Source of the DNA: Bacillus crepusculi
Lineage (GTDB): Bacteria; Bacillota; Bacilli; Bacillales; Bacillaceae
Length of the DNA stretch: 47,385 nt
Reading direction: 5' to 3'
Assembly: GCF_014764715.1 (NCBI RefSeq)
Contig: NZ_JACXXE010000016.1
Location: forward strand, 1 to 47,385
Shown: positions 9,646 through 18,244 of the stretch, in pieces
Layout: every line of letters begins with the position of its first letter
Numbering within the stretch: position 1 is the first letter of the stretch
Made by a program: the position numbers and the translations under genes
Notes under the pieces: generated by a model
Seen by the model: the letters and a program-made list of their open reading frames with translations, nothing else
Told to the model about the DNA's origin: nothing
The model's database searches: none

Positions 9646-10209
9646 ATGGACACAATGATTAAAAAGAGAATTAAGCAATTGAAAAAAGGCGACCAGAACG
9701 CATTTGCAGACATCGTAGACCTGTATAAAGACAAAATTTATCAGCTGTGCTACCGTATGCTTGGGAATGCACACGAAGCAGAGGATATTGCGCAGGAGGC
9801 GTTTATTCGTGCCTATGTGAATATTGAGAGCTTTGATGTGAATCGTAAGTTTTCCACGTGGCTGTACCGCATTGCAACCAACCTGACCATCGACCGTATT
9901 CGCAAAAAAAAGCCGGATTATTATTTAGATGCAGAGGTGGCAGGAACAGAAGGACTGAATATGTATTCTCAAATTGCTGCTGATGGCATTTTGCCAGAGG
10001 ATGAGGTGGTGTCTCTTGAGTTATCGAGTACCATTCAGCAAAAAATTCTAAGATTACCCGATAAATATCGTTCGGTCATCGTATTAAAGTATATTGATGA
10101 ACTCTCGTTAAAAGAAATTAGTGAGATTCTAAATATACCGGTTGGTACGGTGAAAACGAGAATACACAGGGGTAGAGAGGCTCTCCGGAAACAGTTGAGA
10201 GACCTTTGA
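9646..10209 (+). CDS. sigW: ECF RNA polymerase sigma factor SigW
   Basis: SigW directs the response to envelope-active antibiotics, alkaline shock and bacteriocins. The ATG at 9646 gives 187 aa, the length of the B. subtilis protein; an in-frame GTG at 9622 would lie almost at the transcription start and is rejected. Region 2 is seen in YKDKIYQLCYRMLGNAHEAEDIAQEAFIRAY and region 4 in IVLKYIDELSLKEISEILNIPVGTVKTRIHRGREALRK (positions about 45-75 and 140-180). It is cotranscribed with its anti-sigma factor rsiW from a sigma-W promoter, giving positive feedback. Confidence 0.97.
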   Translation: MDTMIKKRIKQLKKGDQNAFADIVDLYKDKIYQLCYRMLGNAHEAEDIAQEAFIRAYVNIESFDVNRKFSTWLYRIATNLTIDRIRKKKPDYYLDAEVAGTEGLNMYSQIAADGILPEDEVVSLELSSTIQQKILRLPDKYRSVIVLKYIDELSLKEISEILNIPVGTVKTRIHRGREALRKQLRDL

Positions 10210-10223
10210 GTGAGGTGATTTTG

Positions 10224-10850
10224 ATGAGCTGTCAGGATAGAATCGTCCAGCTTATGCATCAGTATTTAGACCGGGATATCGTGCCCGAAGACGAAAAAGA
10301 ATTAAAGAGCCATCTGCAATCGTGTGAGGAGTGCCGTACTCATTTTCAACAAATTGAGAAATCCATCGCGCTAGTGCAGAGTACATCTCATATAGAAGCA
10401 CCATCTGATTTCACTGCAAAGGTGATGGCAGGTCTTCCAAAGGAGAAAAAGCGTGTGTCGATTCAAAGGTGGATCAAAGCTCACCCGCTAATGGTAGCCG
10501 CTGCCCTCTTTCTCATTTTGATGGGAGGCAGTCTGTTTACAAGCTGGAATACCGATCATAATTTCAGTGTGTCAAAGCAGCCGAATCTCGTGGTTGAAAA
10601 TGATACAGTGACCGTACCTAAAGGGGAAACCGTGAAAGGTGATGTCACTGTCAAAAATGGCAAGCTGATTGTAGAAGGCAAGGTTGATGGGAATGTTACT
10701 GTCGTCAATGGAGAACAGCTGACTGCTTCTGCCGGACAAGTCACTGGTCAAATTAATGAAATCAATGAAGTGTTTGATTGGATCTGGTACAAAATGAAAT
10801 CCACAGCACAAAGTGTGATGCGGGTGATTGGGCCAGAGGAGCAAAAGTAA
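10224..10850 (+). CDS. rsiW: Anti-sigma-W factor RsiW
   Basis: RsiW holds SigW inactive at the membrane until it is cleaved by regulated proteolysis (PrsW, then RasP). The ATG at 10224 follows GAGGTGAT and gives 208 aa, as in B. subtilis. The N-terminal zinc anti-sigma domain shows His30-x3-Cys34-x2-Cys37. A single membrane segment spans about residues 88-108, and the extracytoplasmic part contains repeated beta-strand motifs (VTVPKGETVKGDVTVKNG). A terminator follows directly, so sigW-rsiW is a two-gene operon. Confidence 0.96.
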   Translation: MSCQDRIVQLMHQYLDRDIVPEDEKELKSHLQSCEECRTHFQQIEKSIALVQSTSHIEAPSDFTAKVMAGLPKEKKRVSIQRWIKAHPLMVAAALFLILMGGSLFTSWNTDHNFSVSKQPNLVVENDTVTVPKGETVKGDVTVKNGKLIVEGKVDGNVTVVNGEQLTASAGQVTGQINEINEVFDWIWYKMKSTAQSVMRVIGPEEQK

Positions 10851-10863
10851 ATCAAACAGCATG

Positions 10864-10892
10864 GAGCAGCCTCTTAGGGGCTGCTCTTTTTC
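10864..10892 (+). terminator. Intrinsic terminator of sigW-rsiW
   Basis: GAGCAGCC pairs with GGCTGCTC across a short loop and is followed by TTTTTCT. Confidence 0.88.
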
Positions 10893-10971
10893 TATACCAC
10901 CATTGCTCACATTTACGCATACTAGAAAGCCAGCCAGATATGGCAACTATTTTCCTTGCTGAAATAAAATG

Positions 10972-10980
10972 TGGTATAAT
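10972..10980 (+). promoter_or_regulatory. Extended -10 promoter upstream of cdaA
   Basis: TGGTATAAT is a perfect extended -10 element (TGnTATAAT). The -35 region 17 bases upstream is weak (TTCCTT). The start would be near 10987, about 80 bases before cdaA. Confidence 0.6.
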
Positions 10981-11066
10981 AGCCACGCTATGTAATAACA
11001 CATAGGCTCTTTTTTATCAAAAAATGCATCAAACGAAGAAACTTGAAAATTCTGGAGGACGAGGAA

Positions 11067-11888
11067 ATGGCTTTAGGGGATATTCCTTTTTTGCAGTACC
11101 TCGGTAATGCTGTTGATATACTCGTTGTTTGGTATGTGATATATAAATTAATGATGGTCATCCGCGGAACAAAAGCGGTTCAGCTTTTAAAGGGAATTGT
11201 GGTCATTGTTCTCGTCAGGATGGGAAGTGCGTATCTCGGTCTTAACACACTTCAATGGCTGATGGATCAAGCGATTACGTGGGGTTTCCTTGCGATCATT
11301 ATTATTTTTCAGCCAGAGCTAAGGAGAGCGCTTGAGCAGCTTGGGCGCGGCCGTTTCTTCTCAAGAAGCGGGACACCTGTAGAGGAACAGCAGCAGAAAA
11401 CGATCGAGGCAATTACAAAAGCAATTAACTATATGGCAAAACGAAGAATAGGAGCGCTGCTGACAATTGAGCGTGATACGGGGATGAATGATTACATAGA
11501 GACAGGAATTCCTTTGAATGCAAAGGTGAGTTCTGAACTGCTGATTAATATTTTCATTCCGAATACACCACTTCATGACGGTGCTGTCATTATGAAGCGT
11601 GATGAAATTGCAGCTGCGGCTTGTTATTTACCGCTGTCAGAAAGTCCTTTTATCTCTAAGGAACTCGGAACCCGTCACCGGGCGGCAGTTGGTATTAGTG
11701 AAGTGACAGACAGCTTAACCGTCATCGTCTCTGAGGAGACAGGCGGCATAAGTGTCGCAAGAAATGGTGATCTCCATCGAGAATTGACAGAAGAAGCGCT
11801 TGAAGAAATGCTGATTGCTGAGTTTAGTAAGAACAGCAAAGATGCTTCCTCGACCAAATGGTATTGGAGGGGCAAGAAAAATGGATAA
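11067..11888 (+). CDS. cdaA: Diadenylate cyclase CdaA (YbbP)
   Basis: CdaA makes the essential second messenger c-di-AMP from two ATP molecules at the membrane. The start at 11067 follows GGAGGACGAGG and yields 273 aa, matching the B. subtilis protein. Three N-terminal membrane helices occupy about residues 10-80. The DAC domain has the catalytic DGA at 171-173 (TPLHDGAVIM) and RHR at 203-205 (GTRHRAA). The next gene, cdaR, begins inside its last codons, and glmM follows, the conserved cdaA-cdaR-glmM arrangement in which CdaR and GlmM modulate cyclase activity. Confidence 0.97.
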   Translation: MALGDIPFLQYLGNAVDILVVWYVIYKLMMVIRGTKAVQLLKGIVVIVLVRMGSAYLGLNTLQWLMDQAITWGFLAIIIIFQPELRRALEQLGRGRFFSRSGTPVEEQQQKTIEAITKAINYMAKRRIGALLTIERDTGMNDYIETGIPLNAKVSSELLINIFIPNTPLHDGAVIMKRDEIAAAACYLPLSESPFISKELGTRHRAAVGISEVTDSLTVIVSEETGGISVARNGDLHRELTEEALEEMLIAEFSKNSKDASSTKWYWRGKKNG

Positions 11889-13287
11889 GATTTTGAATAA
11901 TCGCTGGGCCGTAAAGTTTCTTGCATTGGTCTTCGCTTTATTGCTGTATGGTGCAGTCAATTCAGCGCAAGCGCCCACGCCGAAAAAAATCGGTGAATCC
12001 TTTTTCCCAACATCGACAACAGATGAAGCAACCTTAACCGACATTCCTGTTAAAGCGTATTATGATGACGAGAAGTACGTCGTCACTGGTGTGCCGCAGA
12101 CAGTCAATGTCACGATTAAAGGCTCAACAAGTGCTGTGAAAACAGCAAGACAAACAAAGAATTTTGAAATTTACGCAGATATGCAAAATTTAACGACAGG
12201 TACACATAAAGTGGAACTGAAGGCAAGAGATGTATCAAAGGGAATCACATTATCAATTAATCCATCTGTGACGACTGTGACGATACAAGAAAAAACGACC
12301 GCTGAATTTCCTGTTGAAACAGAATTTTATAATCAAAATAAAATCAAAGACGGCTATTCACCCGAACAGCCCATTGTGAATCCGAAAAAAGTGACTGTCA
12401 CTGGATCAAAGGATGTCATCGACAAAATTTCTGTCATTAAAGCATTTGTGAACTTAGAGGATGTCGATCAGCAAATCCAAAAAGAAGCGAAGCTTACTGT
12501 GTATGATAGCAGAGGGAACGAGCTGCCAGTTGAAGTGAGTCCGTCAGTGGTGGATATTACAGTCCCGATCACGAGTCCGAGCAAGAAGGTCCCGTTTAAA
12601 ATTGAGCGGACGGGCAGCTTACCGGATGGGATCAGTATTTCAAGCATTGAGACAAACCCGAGTGAGGTCACAGTATACGGCTCTCAAAAGGTGCTGGATG
12701 CACTTGATTTTATTGATGGGGTCAAGCTGGACCTAAGCAAGATCAAAGATGATACGGAGATTGATGCCGACATTCCCCTGCCAGATGGTGTGAAAAAGGT
12801 ATCGCCCGAAACTGTTAAGATCAAAGTGAAGGTTGCAACAGCTGAAGAAAAAAAGATCGATAATGTACCGATTTCTGTCGTAGGTCTGAGTAAGGATCTC
12901 ACCTCTGATTTTGTAAGCCCGTCTTCTGGGCGGCTTACGTTAACAGCAAAGGGATCAAAGAGTGCTATTGATAAACTAAAGGCTTCAGATGTTGAAGCCT
13001 ATATCAATGTGGGGGACTTAAACGAAGGAACACATGAGGTCAAAGTACAAGTGAACGGTCCTCAAAATGTGACGTGGACATTATCGAGATCAAAGGTCAA
13101 GGTGAAACTTACCTCTACTGATACAGAAGATCAGCCGGCTTCTACGAATGATCGAAAGGATCAATCATCTGATGATGATCAGGAAAAGAAAAGTAAAGAG
13201 GAATCGACACAAGATAAAGCAAAGAAAGAATCAATTCAGAGACAGCGGATGAAAGAAGATAAAAAAGAGGACGCAGCGTCCTCTTGA
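11881..13287 (+). CDS. cdaR: CdaA regulatory protein CdaR (YbbR)
   Basis: CdaR is a membrane-anchored extracytoplasmic protein that modulates CdaA. The ATG at 11881 overlaps the cdaA stop by eight bases and follows GGAGGGG; it gives 468 aa. One N-terminal membrane segment (WAVKFLALVFALLLYGAV, about residues 9-26) precedes four YbbR repeats between about residues 50 and 420. The C-terminal 50 residues are highly charged and low-complexity (many Asp, Lys, Ser, Gln), probably disordered. This tail is the part of the protein most likely to vary between species. Confidence 0.94.
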   Translation: MDKILNNRWAVKFLALVFALLLYGAVNSAQAPTPKKIGESFFPTSTTDEATLTDIPVKAYYDDEKYVVTGVPQTVNVTIKGSTSAVKTARQTKNFEIYADMQNLTTGTHKVELKARDVSKGITLSINPSVTTVTIQEKTTAEFPVETEFYNQNKIKDGYSPEQPIVNPKKVTVTGSKDVIDKISVIKAFVNLEDVDQQIQKEAKLTVYDSRGNELPVEVSPSVVDITVPITSPSKKVPFKIERTGSLPDGISISSIETNPSEVTVYGSQKVLDALDFIDGVKLDLSKIKDDTEIDADIPLPDGVKKVSPETVKIKVKVATAEEKKIDNVPISVVGLSKDLTSDFVSPSSGRLTLTAKGSKSAIDKLKASDVEAYINVGDLNEGTHEVKVQVNGPQNVTWTLSRSKVKVKLTSTDTEDQPASTNDRKDQSSDDDQEKKSKEESTQDKAKKESIQRQRMKEDKKEDAASS

Positions 13288-13312
13288 ATGGTAAAAAAGG
13301 AGCGATTGAAAC

Positions 13313-14659
13313 ATGGGCAAGTACTTTGGAACTGATGGTGTAAGGGGTGTGGCGAATAGCGAATTAACGCCAGAGCTCGCATTTAAAATTGGGAGATTTG
13401 GCGGCTATGTGCTCACGAAGGATAAAGAACGTCCAAAGGTACTCGTTGGACGAGACACGCGTGTATCCGGTCATATGCTAGAAGGAGCACTTGTTGCAGG
13501 TCTTCTTTCAATTGGAGCAGAAGTGATGCGTCTAGGTGTGATCTCAACACCTGGTGTGTCTTATTTAACGAAGGCAATGGATGCAGAAGCAGGTGTCATG
13601 ATCTCGGCTTCTCACAACCCAGTTCAGGATAATGGCATCAAATTCTTCGGCGGTGACGGCTTTAAGCTGTCAGATGAACAGGAGAATGAAATTGAGCAGC
13701 TGATGGATCAGCCAGTCGATCAATTACCACGTCCAGTTGGAGCCGACCTTGGAACGGTGAATGACTACTTTGAAGGCGGTCAGAAATACTTGCAATTCTT
13801 GAAGCAGACGGCGGACGAGGATTTCACAGGCATTCATGTGGCGCTTGATTGTGCACACGGTGCAACCTCTTCTCTAGCGACACATTTATTTGCTGACTTA
13901 GATGCTGATGTGTCGACAATGGGAACATCACCAAACGGATTGAATATTAATGATGGTGTAGGGTCAACTCATCCAGAGGCACTTTCTGCCTTTGTGAAGG
14001 AGAAGGGTGCAGATATTGGTCTTGCGTTTGATGGTGACGGTGACCGTTTAATTGCAGTCGATGAAAAAGGTGATATTGTAGACGGCGATCAAATTATGTA
14101 CATATGTGCACGTTATTTGAAGGGTGAAGGCCGATTAAAGGATGACACCGTCGTGTCCACGGTCATGAGTAACCTAGGCTTCTATAAAGCGCTGGAGAAG
14201 CAGGGCATTAAGAGCATCCAAACCGCTGTTGGTGACCGTTATGTGGTCGAGGCGATGAAAAAGGACGGCTATAATGTCGGCGGCGAGCAGTCAGGACACT
14301 TGATTTTCCTCGATTACAATACGACAGGTGACGGCATGCTTTCTGCTATCATGCTTGTGAATACACTAAAAGCGACAGGAAAAACATTATCAGAGCTTGC
14401 GGCTGAAATGGAAAAGTTCCCGCAGCTTCTAGTGAATGTGAAGGTATCTGATAAATATAAAGTCGAAGAAAATGAAAAAGTAAAAGCGGTGATCCAAGAG
14501 GTCGAAAAAGAGATGAACGGTGACGGCCGTATCCTTGTTCGTCCATCTGGAACAGAGCCGCTTGTACGTGTCATGGCTGAAGCGAAAACAAAAGAGCTGT
14601 GTGATGAATATGTGACTCGAATTACCGCTGTTGTGAAAGAGGAAATGGGTATTGAGTAA
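13313..14659 (+). CDS. glmM: Phosphoglucosamine mutase GlmM
   Basis: GlmM converts glucosamine-6-phosphate to glucosamine-1-phosphate, the second step towards UDP-GlcNAc. The 448-aa protein has the active-site serine in ISASHNP (Ser100), the magnesium loop FDGDGDR near residue 240 and the phosphate-binding loop RPSGTEPL near the C-terminus. It is the third gene of the cdaA operon, 25 bases after cdaR, and is followed by a terminator. Besides its enzymatic role, the family is known to inhibit CdaA by direct contact. Confidence 0.97.
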   Translation: MGKYFGTDGVRGVANSELTPELAFKIGRFGGYVLTKDKERPKVLVGRDTRVSGHMLEGALVAGLLSIGAEVMRLGVISTPGVSYLTKAMDAEAGVMISASHNPVQDNGIKFFGGDGFKLSDEQENEIEQLMDQPVDQLPRPVGADLGTVNDYFEGGQKYLQFLKQTADEDFTGIHVALDCAHGATSSLATHLFADLDADVSTMGTSPNGLNINDGVGSTHPEALSAFVKEKGADIGLAFDGDGDRLIAVDEKGDIVDGDQIMYICARYLKGEGRLKDDTVVSTVMSNLGFYKALEKQGIKSIQTAVGDRYVVEAMKKDGYNVGGEQSGHLIFLDYNTTGDGMLSAIMLVNTLKATGKTLSELAAEMEKFPQLLVNVKVSDKYKVEENEKVKAVIQEVEKEMNGDGRILVRPSGTEPLVRVMAEAKTKELCDEYVTRITAVVKEEMGIE

Positions 14660-14668
14660 TAGATGAAA

Positions 14669-14702
14669 GCAAATCGCTAAGCAGCGGTTTGCTTTTTTTT
14701 TT
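14669..14702 (+). terminator. Intrinsic terminator of cdaA-cdaR-glmM
   Basis: GCAAATCGCT pairs with AGCGGTTTGC (one G-U pair) and runs into ten T residues. Confidence 0.92.
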
Positions 14703-14857
14703 CGAATAATCGTCATAAGTGAAGTGAATTGTAAGAATCATATAAGCAAGGGCAATTTGCTGCTGCCTTCATAAGGTAGAACGTGACAAGCCTCATCGCA
14801 TATAGTGTATGGAGGTCTCGCTTTCTAACATGAAAGGGATCACCCCCTACATTGTGA
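14703..14857 (+). other. glmM-glmS intergenic region with a possible tiny ORF
   Basis: This 155-base stretch lies between the glmM terminator and the glmS promoter. It contains an imperfect hairpin (AAGGGCA at about 14748 with TGCCTT near 14765) and the beginning of an open frame at 14809-14880 (23 codons from ATG, or 16 codons from an ATG at 14830 with GGAGGT 13 bases upstream). The short frame overlaps the glmS promoter and its ribosome-binding signal is poorly spaced, so coding is doubtful. Confidence 0.3.
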
Positions 14858-14886
14858 TTGACGGAGGTCAGACCTTATAGTACAAT
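14858..14886 (+). promoter_or_regulatory. Sigma-A promoter of glmS
   Basis: TTGACG (14858-14863) and TACAAT (14881-14886) are spaced by 17 bases. Transcription would start near 14893, about 70 bases before the ribozyme cleavage site. Confidence 0.75.
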
Positions 14887-14952
14887 CATCCTTGTGTTAC
14901 TAAGATTTTTATTCTATCAAGAAAGGCAGGGTAGATGTTCAGGAACTCTCTT

Positions 14953-15108
14953 ATAATTATAGCGCCCGAACTAAGCGATCGGACGACAGATGCTTAGTTG
15001 ACGAGGATGGAGGTTATCGAATTTTCGGCGGATGCCTCCCGGCTGATCAAAAGAGATCACAGCCGTAAGTGTTTCTTTAAAGCAAAGAGGTGATTCTTTG
15101 TACAAAGG
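14953..15108 (+). ncRNA. glmS ribozyme/riboswitch (glucosamine-6-phosphate)
   Basis: This is the self-cleaving ribozyme in the glmS mRNA leader. The conserved core is clear: AGCGCCCGAACT begins at 14961, with the expected cleavage between A14961 and G14962. It is followed by GACGAGGATGGAGGTTATCG (about 15000-15019), TTTTCGGCGGATGCCTCCCG (about 15022-15041), GAGATCACAGCCGTAAGT and the P4 hairpin around CTTTAAAGCAAAGAGG. Glucosamine-6-phosphate acts as the cofactor for cleavage, and the cleaved mRNA is degraded by RNase J1, giving feedback on GlmS. Exact 3' limit is approximate. Confidence 0.96.
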
Positions 15109-15113
15109 GAATA

Positions 15114-15210
15114 CACATGATCTCCCAAATTAAACATGTAGAGAGGGACGAAGAAATGTCCCTTCTATTTTAGTAGGCTTTCCTTGTCCCTTTCACATGA
15201 TCGGGAGGAA
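15114..15210 (+). promoter_or_regulatory. Second structured segment of the glmS leader, with alternative hairpins near the start
   Basis: Downstream of the ribozyme, GAGAGGGAC (15141-15149) can pair either with GTCCCT at 15158-15163 or, over nine pairs including one G-U, with GTCCCTTTC at 15186-15194. The 9-nt repeat CACATGATC occurs at 15114-15122 and 15194-15202. The first copy is followed by TCTCCC (overlapping at 15121-15126), complementary to the glmS ribosome-binding site GGGAGG (15203-15208). The pairings are seen; a regulatory role is inference. Confidence 0.4.
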
Positions 15211-15218
15211 GAATATTT

Positions 15219-17021
15219 ATGTGTGGAATCGTAGGTTATATTGGTCAGAATGATGCGAAGGAAATTTTATTAAAAGGTTTAGAGAAGCTTGAATACCGCG
15301 GGTATGACTCAGCAGGTATCGCTGTGGCAAACGAAGAAGGCGTGCATGTGTTCAAAGAAAAAGGACGTATCGCTGAGCTTCGTGAGGTCGTTGATGCAAA
15401 CGTGGCATCGTCAGCAGGAATTGGACATACCCGCTGGGCAACACACGGTGTACCAAGCCATCTAAATGCGCATCCGCATCAAAGTGCTTCTGGCCGTTTT
15501 ACGCTTGTTCATAACGGTGTCATCGAGAACTATGTACAATTGACACGCGAATATTTACAAGACGTCACACTTAAAAGCGACACAGATACAGAGGTTGTTG
15601 TTCAAGTCATCGAACAATTTGTAAACAGAGGTCTTGATACAGAGGAAGCTTTCCGTCAAACGCTTCTTCAACTAAAAGGCTCTTACGCAATTGCCCTTTT
15701 CGATAACGAAAACAAAGAAACAATCTATGTGGCGAAAAACAAAAGCCCATTATTGGTTGGTTTCGGCGAAGACTTCAACGTTGTGGCTTCTGACGCAATG
15801 GCGATGCTTCAAGTAACGAACGAATATGCGGAATTAATGGATAAAGAAATGGTCATTGTCACCAAAGACGAGGTCATCATCAAAAACCTTGACGGTGATA
15901 TCATGACACGTCCTTCTTATATCGCTGAGCTTGATGCAAGCGACATCGAGAAAGGCACATATCCTCACTACATGTTAAAAGAAACGGATGAACAGCCGCT
16001 TGTCATGCGCAAAATCATCCAAGAATATCAAGACGAAAACGGCAAGCTGTCAGTCGCTGGCGATATCGCAAGCGCAGTAGCAGAAGCAGACCGCATTTAC
16101 ATTGTGGCTTGTGGAACGAGCTACCATGCTGGACTTGTTGGTAAACAATATATTGAAGACTGGGCGAAAGTACCTGTAGAAGTCCATGTAGCAAGTGAAT
16201 TCTCTTACAACATGCCGCTTCTATCGAAAAAGCCGTTGTTCATCTTCCTTTCTCAATCTGGGGAGACTGCGGACAGCCGTGCTGTACTTGTTCAAGTCAA
16301 AGAGCTTGGTCATAAAGCATTAACGATCACAAACGTGCCAGGATCAACGCTTTCTCGTGAAGCGGATTTCACATTGCTTCTTCATGCAGGACCAGAAATC
16401 GCAGTGGCTTCAACAAAAGCCTACACAGCACAAATTGCTGTTCTCGCGATCCTTGCATCCGTTGCCGCTGAATTAAATGGTCAATCTCTTGACTTTGATC
16501 TTGTGAAAGAGCTTGGTATTGTGGCAAACGCAATGGAAGCCCTTGTCGATCAAAAGGATGAAATGGAACAAATCGCTCGTGACTTCTTCACAGTGACACG
16601 TAACGCATTCTTTATCGGAAGAGGACTTGACTACTATGTGTGCCTTGAAGGTTCACTAAAACTAAAAGAGATCTCTTACATCCAAGCAGAAGGATTTGCT
16701 GGCGGAGAACTCAAACACGGCACGATTGCTTTAATTGAAGAAGGCACACCGGTCATTGCCCTTGCAACACAAGAGCACGTGAACCTCAGCATTCGCGGTA
16801 ACGTCAAAGAAGTTGTTGCACGCGGAGCAAACCCATGTGTCATCTCACTGAAAGGCCTAGAAGACGAAGACGACCGTTTCGTCCTTCCAGCTGTACACCC
16901 AGCACTTGCACCACTTGCATCTGTTGTCCCATTACAGCTGATCGCTTACTACGCAGCCCTTCACCGCGGGTGTGATGTGGATAAACCACGTAACCTTGCG
17001 AAGAGTGTGACGGTGGAGTAG
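15219..17021 (+). CDS. glmS: Glutamine-fructose-6-phosphate aminotransferase GlmS
   Basis: GlmS makes glucosamine-6-phosphate from fructose-6-phosphate and glutamine, the entry step of amino-sugar synthesis. The 600-aa protein begins MCGIVGYIG, where Cys2 becomes the N-terminal nucleophile after Met removal. Residues up to about 240 are the Ntn glutaminase domain, and two SIS domains follow ([16 protein letters not shown] and [13 protein letters not shown]). It is monocistronic, preceded by the ribozyme leader and followed by a strong terminator. Codon choice is noticeably richer in preferred codons than in the neighbours, consistent with high expression. Confidence 0.98.
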   Translation: MCGIVGYIGQNDAKEILLKGLEKLEYRGYDSAGIAVANEEGVHVFKEKGRIAELREVVDANVASSAGIGHTRWATHGVPSHLNAHPHQSASGRFTLVHNGVIENYVQLTREYLQDVTLKSDTDTEVVVQVIEQFVNRGLDTEEAFRQTLLQLKGSYAIALFDNENKETIYVAKNKSPLLVGFGEDFNVVASDAMAMLQVTNEYAELMDKEMVIVTKDEVIIKNLDGDIMTRPSYIAELDASDIEKGTYPHYMLKETDEQPLVMRKIIQEYQDENGKLSVAGDIASAVAEADRIYIVACGTSYHAGLVGKQYIEDWAKVPVEVHVASEFSYNMPLLSKKPLFIFLSQSGETADSRAVLVQVKELGHKALTITNVPGSTLSREADFTLLLHAGPEIAVASTKAYTAQIAVLAILASVAAELNGQSLDFDLVKELGIVANAMEALVDQKDEMEQIARDFFTVTRNAFFIGRGLDYYVCLEGSLKLKEISYIQAEGFAGGELKHGTIALIEEGTPVIALATQEHVNLSIRGNVKEVVARGANPCVISLKGLEDEDDRFVLPAVHPALAPLASVVPLQLIAYYAALHRGCDVDKPRNLAKSVTVE

Positions 17022-17045
17022 GTTTTAAATAAAATCGGATTTTTG

Positions 17046-17083
17046 ATACCCCTTTAGATATCATTTTCTAAAGGGGTATTTTT
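17046..17083 (+). terminator. Intrinsic terminator of glmS
   Basis: A perfect 13-bp stem (ATACCCCTTTAGA at 17046-17058, TCTAAAGGGGTAT at 17067-17079) is followed by TTTTTG. Confidence 0.93.
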
Positions 17084-17140
17084 GTGAATAGAACAACTTT
17101 GATCATCAATATAAAGATTTTTTTTCAAGGAGGAGATGTC

Positions 17141-17371
17141 ATTTTTATTCGATACTTAAAAAAGGAAAAATGGGGAATTACTTTTTTCTTGATTGGTTAT
17201 GTCGCATTGTTTATTAGCTCTTATTTGTTGATTGGTGATCCTGCTTCAAGTGGAGGACCAATTGGTGTATTCATTGGTTTTTGTATCGTTCAATTTCTAA
17301 AATATAGGGCTTTTAAAAAAGATGAAGAGAATAAAAAGGGAAATAGTAGAGGTTTATACCATCGTTTATAA
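17141..17371 (+). CDS. Small two-helix membrane protein, start codon unusual
   Basis: I do not recognise this protein. It is about 76 aa with two hydrophobic segments (WGITFFLIGYVALFISSYLL and GPIGVFIGFCIVQFL) and a charged C-terminal tail. The best ribosome-binding site (AAGGAGG at 17127-17133) points to an ATT codon at 17141, seven bases downstream. An ATG at 17136 next to this site is out of frame and stops after seven codons. A GTG at 17084 is in frame but lies in the tail of the glmS terminator. Alternatives are an ATT start, a point change in a former ATG, or a single missing T in the T5 run at 17142-17146. Confidence 0.5.
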   Translation: MFIRYLKKEKWGITFFLIGYVALFISSYLLIGDPASSGGPIGVFIGFCIVQFLKYRAFKKDEENKKGNSRGLYHRL

Positions 17372-17377
17372 GTTGTA

Positions 17378-17405
17378 TTGATATGTAATTCCCATTGGTT
17401 ATAAT
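17378..17405 (+). promoter_or_regulatory. Sigma-A promoter upstream of the DUF2200 gene
   Basis: TTGATA (17378-17383) and TATAAT (17400-17405) are separated by 16 bases, about 115 bases before the DUF2200 start codon. Confidence 0.6.
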
Positions 17406-17428
17406 GTGCTATGTTCATTAAAGATAGA

Positions 17429-17491
17429 ATGCTGAACTGGTTTGAAAATAAAGGGGATAGGCATGTTATACATGAGAAGAAATACAAGTAA
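17429..17491 (+). CDS. Possible 20-residue leader peptide
   Basis: An ATG shortly after the promoter at 17378-17405 opens a 20-codon frame beginning [14 protein letters not shown] and ending in a lysine-rich tail. The composition looks protein-like, but the upstream AAAGA is a poor ribosome-binding site. No homologue is recognised. It could be a leader peptide or chance. Confidence 0.2.
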   Translation: MLNWFENKGDRHVIHEKKYK

Positions 17492-17520
17492 AGCATTTAA
17501 CAAAGAAAGAGAGCAGACAC

Positions 17521-17877
17521 ATGACCAAACATAAAATTTACACAATGAGCTTTGCAAAGGTCTATCCTCTCTACATCGCAAAGGCAGAGAGAAAGGGACG
17601 AACGAAGTCTGAGGTTGATACGATTATTTGTTGGTTAACGGGGTACAGTGCAGATGAGTTACAGCAACAGTTGGACAAACAGATAGACGTTGAAGCCTTT
17701 TTTGCTGAGGCTCCAGAGCTGCATCCTTCCCGTAGCTTAATTAAAGGAGTCATCTGCGGTGTTCGAGTAGAGGACATTGAGGAAGAAACGATGAAAAACA
17801 TTCGTTATCTAGATAAGCTGATTGATGAGTTAGCAAAAGGAAAGACGATGGAAAAGATTTTGCGAGTTTCATCATGA
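17521..17877 (+). CDS. DUF2200 family protein
   Basis: A 118-aa cytoplasmic protein with the conserved family segments [20 protein letters not shown] and IICWLTGYS, and the C-terminal [18 protein letters not shown]. The family is common in Gram-positive bacteria and has no established function. It is monocistronic, with its own promoter and a strong terminator immediately downstream. The ribosome-binding site (AAGAGAG) is weak. Confidence 0.8.
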   Translation: MTKHKIYTMSFAKVYPLYIAKAERKGRTKSEVDTIICWLTGYSADELQQQLDKQIDVEAFFAEAPELHPSRSLIKGVICGVRVEDIEEETMKNIRYLDKLIDELAKGKTMEKILRVSS

Positions 17878-17888
17878 TCATCACAAGC

Positions 17889-17922
17889 AAGCCCAGTGAA
17901 CAACCTTCACTGGGCTTTTTTA
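17889..17922 (+). terminator. Intrinsic terminator of the DUF2200 gene
   Basis: A perfect 12-bp stem (AAGCCCAGTGAA with TTCACTGGGCTT) is followed by a T-tract. Confidence 0.93.
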
Positions 17923-17962
17923 TATCTTATAGACCATTCGATTGATAAAAATAAAATCCATT

Positions 17963-17988
17963 TGAACGAATTCACTTTTCATGTCGTC
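17963..17988 (+). promoter_or_regulatory. ECF-type promoter, sigma-Y-like
   Basis: TGAACG (17963-17968) and CGTC (17985-17988) are spaced by exactly 16 bases, about 50 bases before the yxlE-like gene. This matches the element recalled for the B. subtilis sigma-Y autoregulated promoter, whose operon carries the homologues of the three genes that follow here. No sigY is present in the window. Confidence 0.6.
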
Positions 17989-18038
17989 AAAAGTAGTGAT
18001 ATCAAAACAAAATGGTGTTTGAAAAAGGAGTGGCGTGG

Positions 18039-18230
18039 ATGGATATGAAGATGATTTTACCTCTTATTTTGCTGCAAGCGATTTTAATGGTGATTGGTTT
18101 GTTTGATTTGCTGAAAAGAGATCCATCGAGGATTAGAGGTGAAGTGAAGTGGGTTTGGGCTTTGGTGATTGTGTTTGTGGCGAGTGCCGGTCCTATTGCG
18201 TATTTCATTTTTGGTCGTAAACAATCTTAG
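18039..18230 (+). CDS. yxlE: YxlE-like PLDc_N membrane protein
   Basis: A 63-aa protein with two membrane helices (PLILLQAILMVIGLFDLL and WVWALVIVFVASAGPIAYFI) and the RxxxRxxGxxKWxW pattern of the phospholipase D-nuclease N-terminal (PLDc_N) family. The ATG at 18039 lies eight bases after AAGGAG; an upstream in-frame ATG at 18012 lacks a ribosome-binding site. In B. subtilis YxlE lies in the sigY operon and is reported as a negative modulator of sigma-Y. It is followed after 14 bases by the ABC ATPase gene. Confidence 0.65.
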   Translation: MDMKMILPLILLQAILMVIGLFDLLKRDPSRIRGEVKWVWALVIVFVASAGPIAYFIFGRKQS

Positions 18231-18244
18231 TAGGGGGGATTCGC

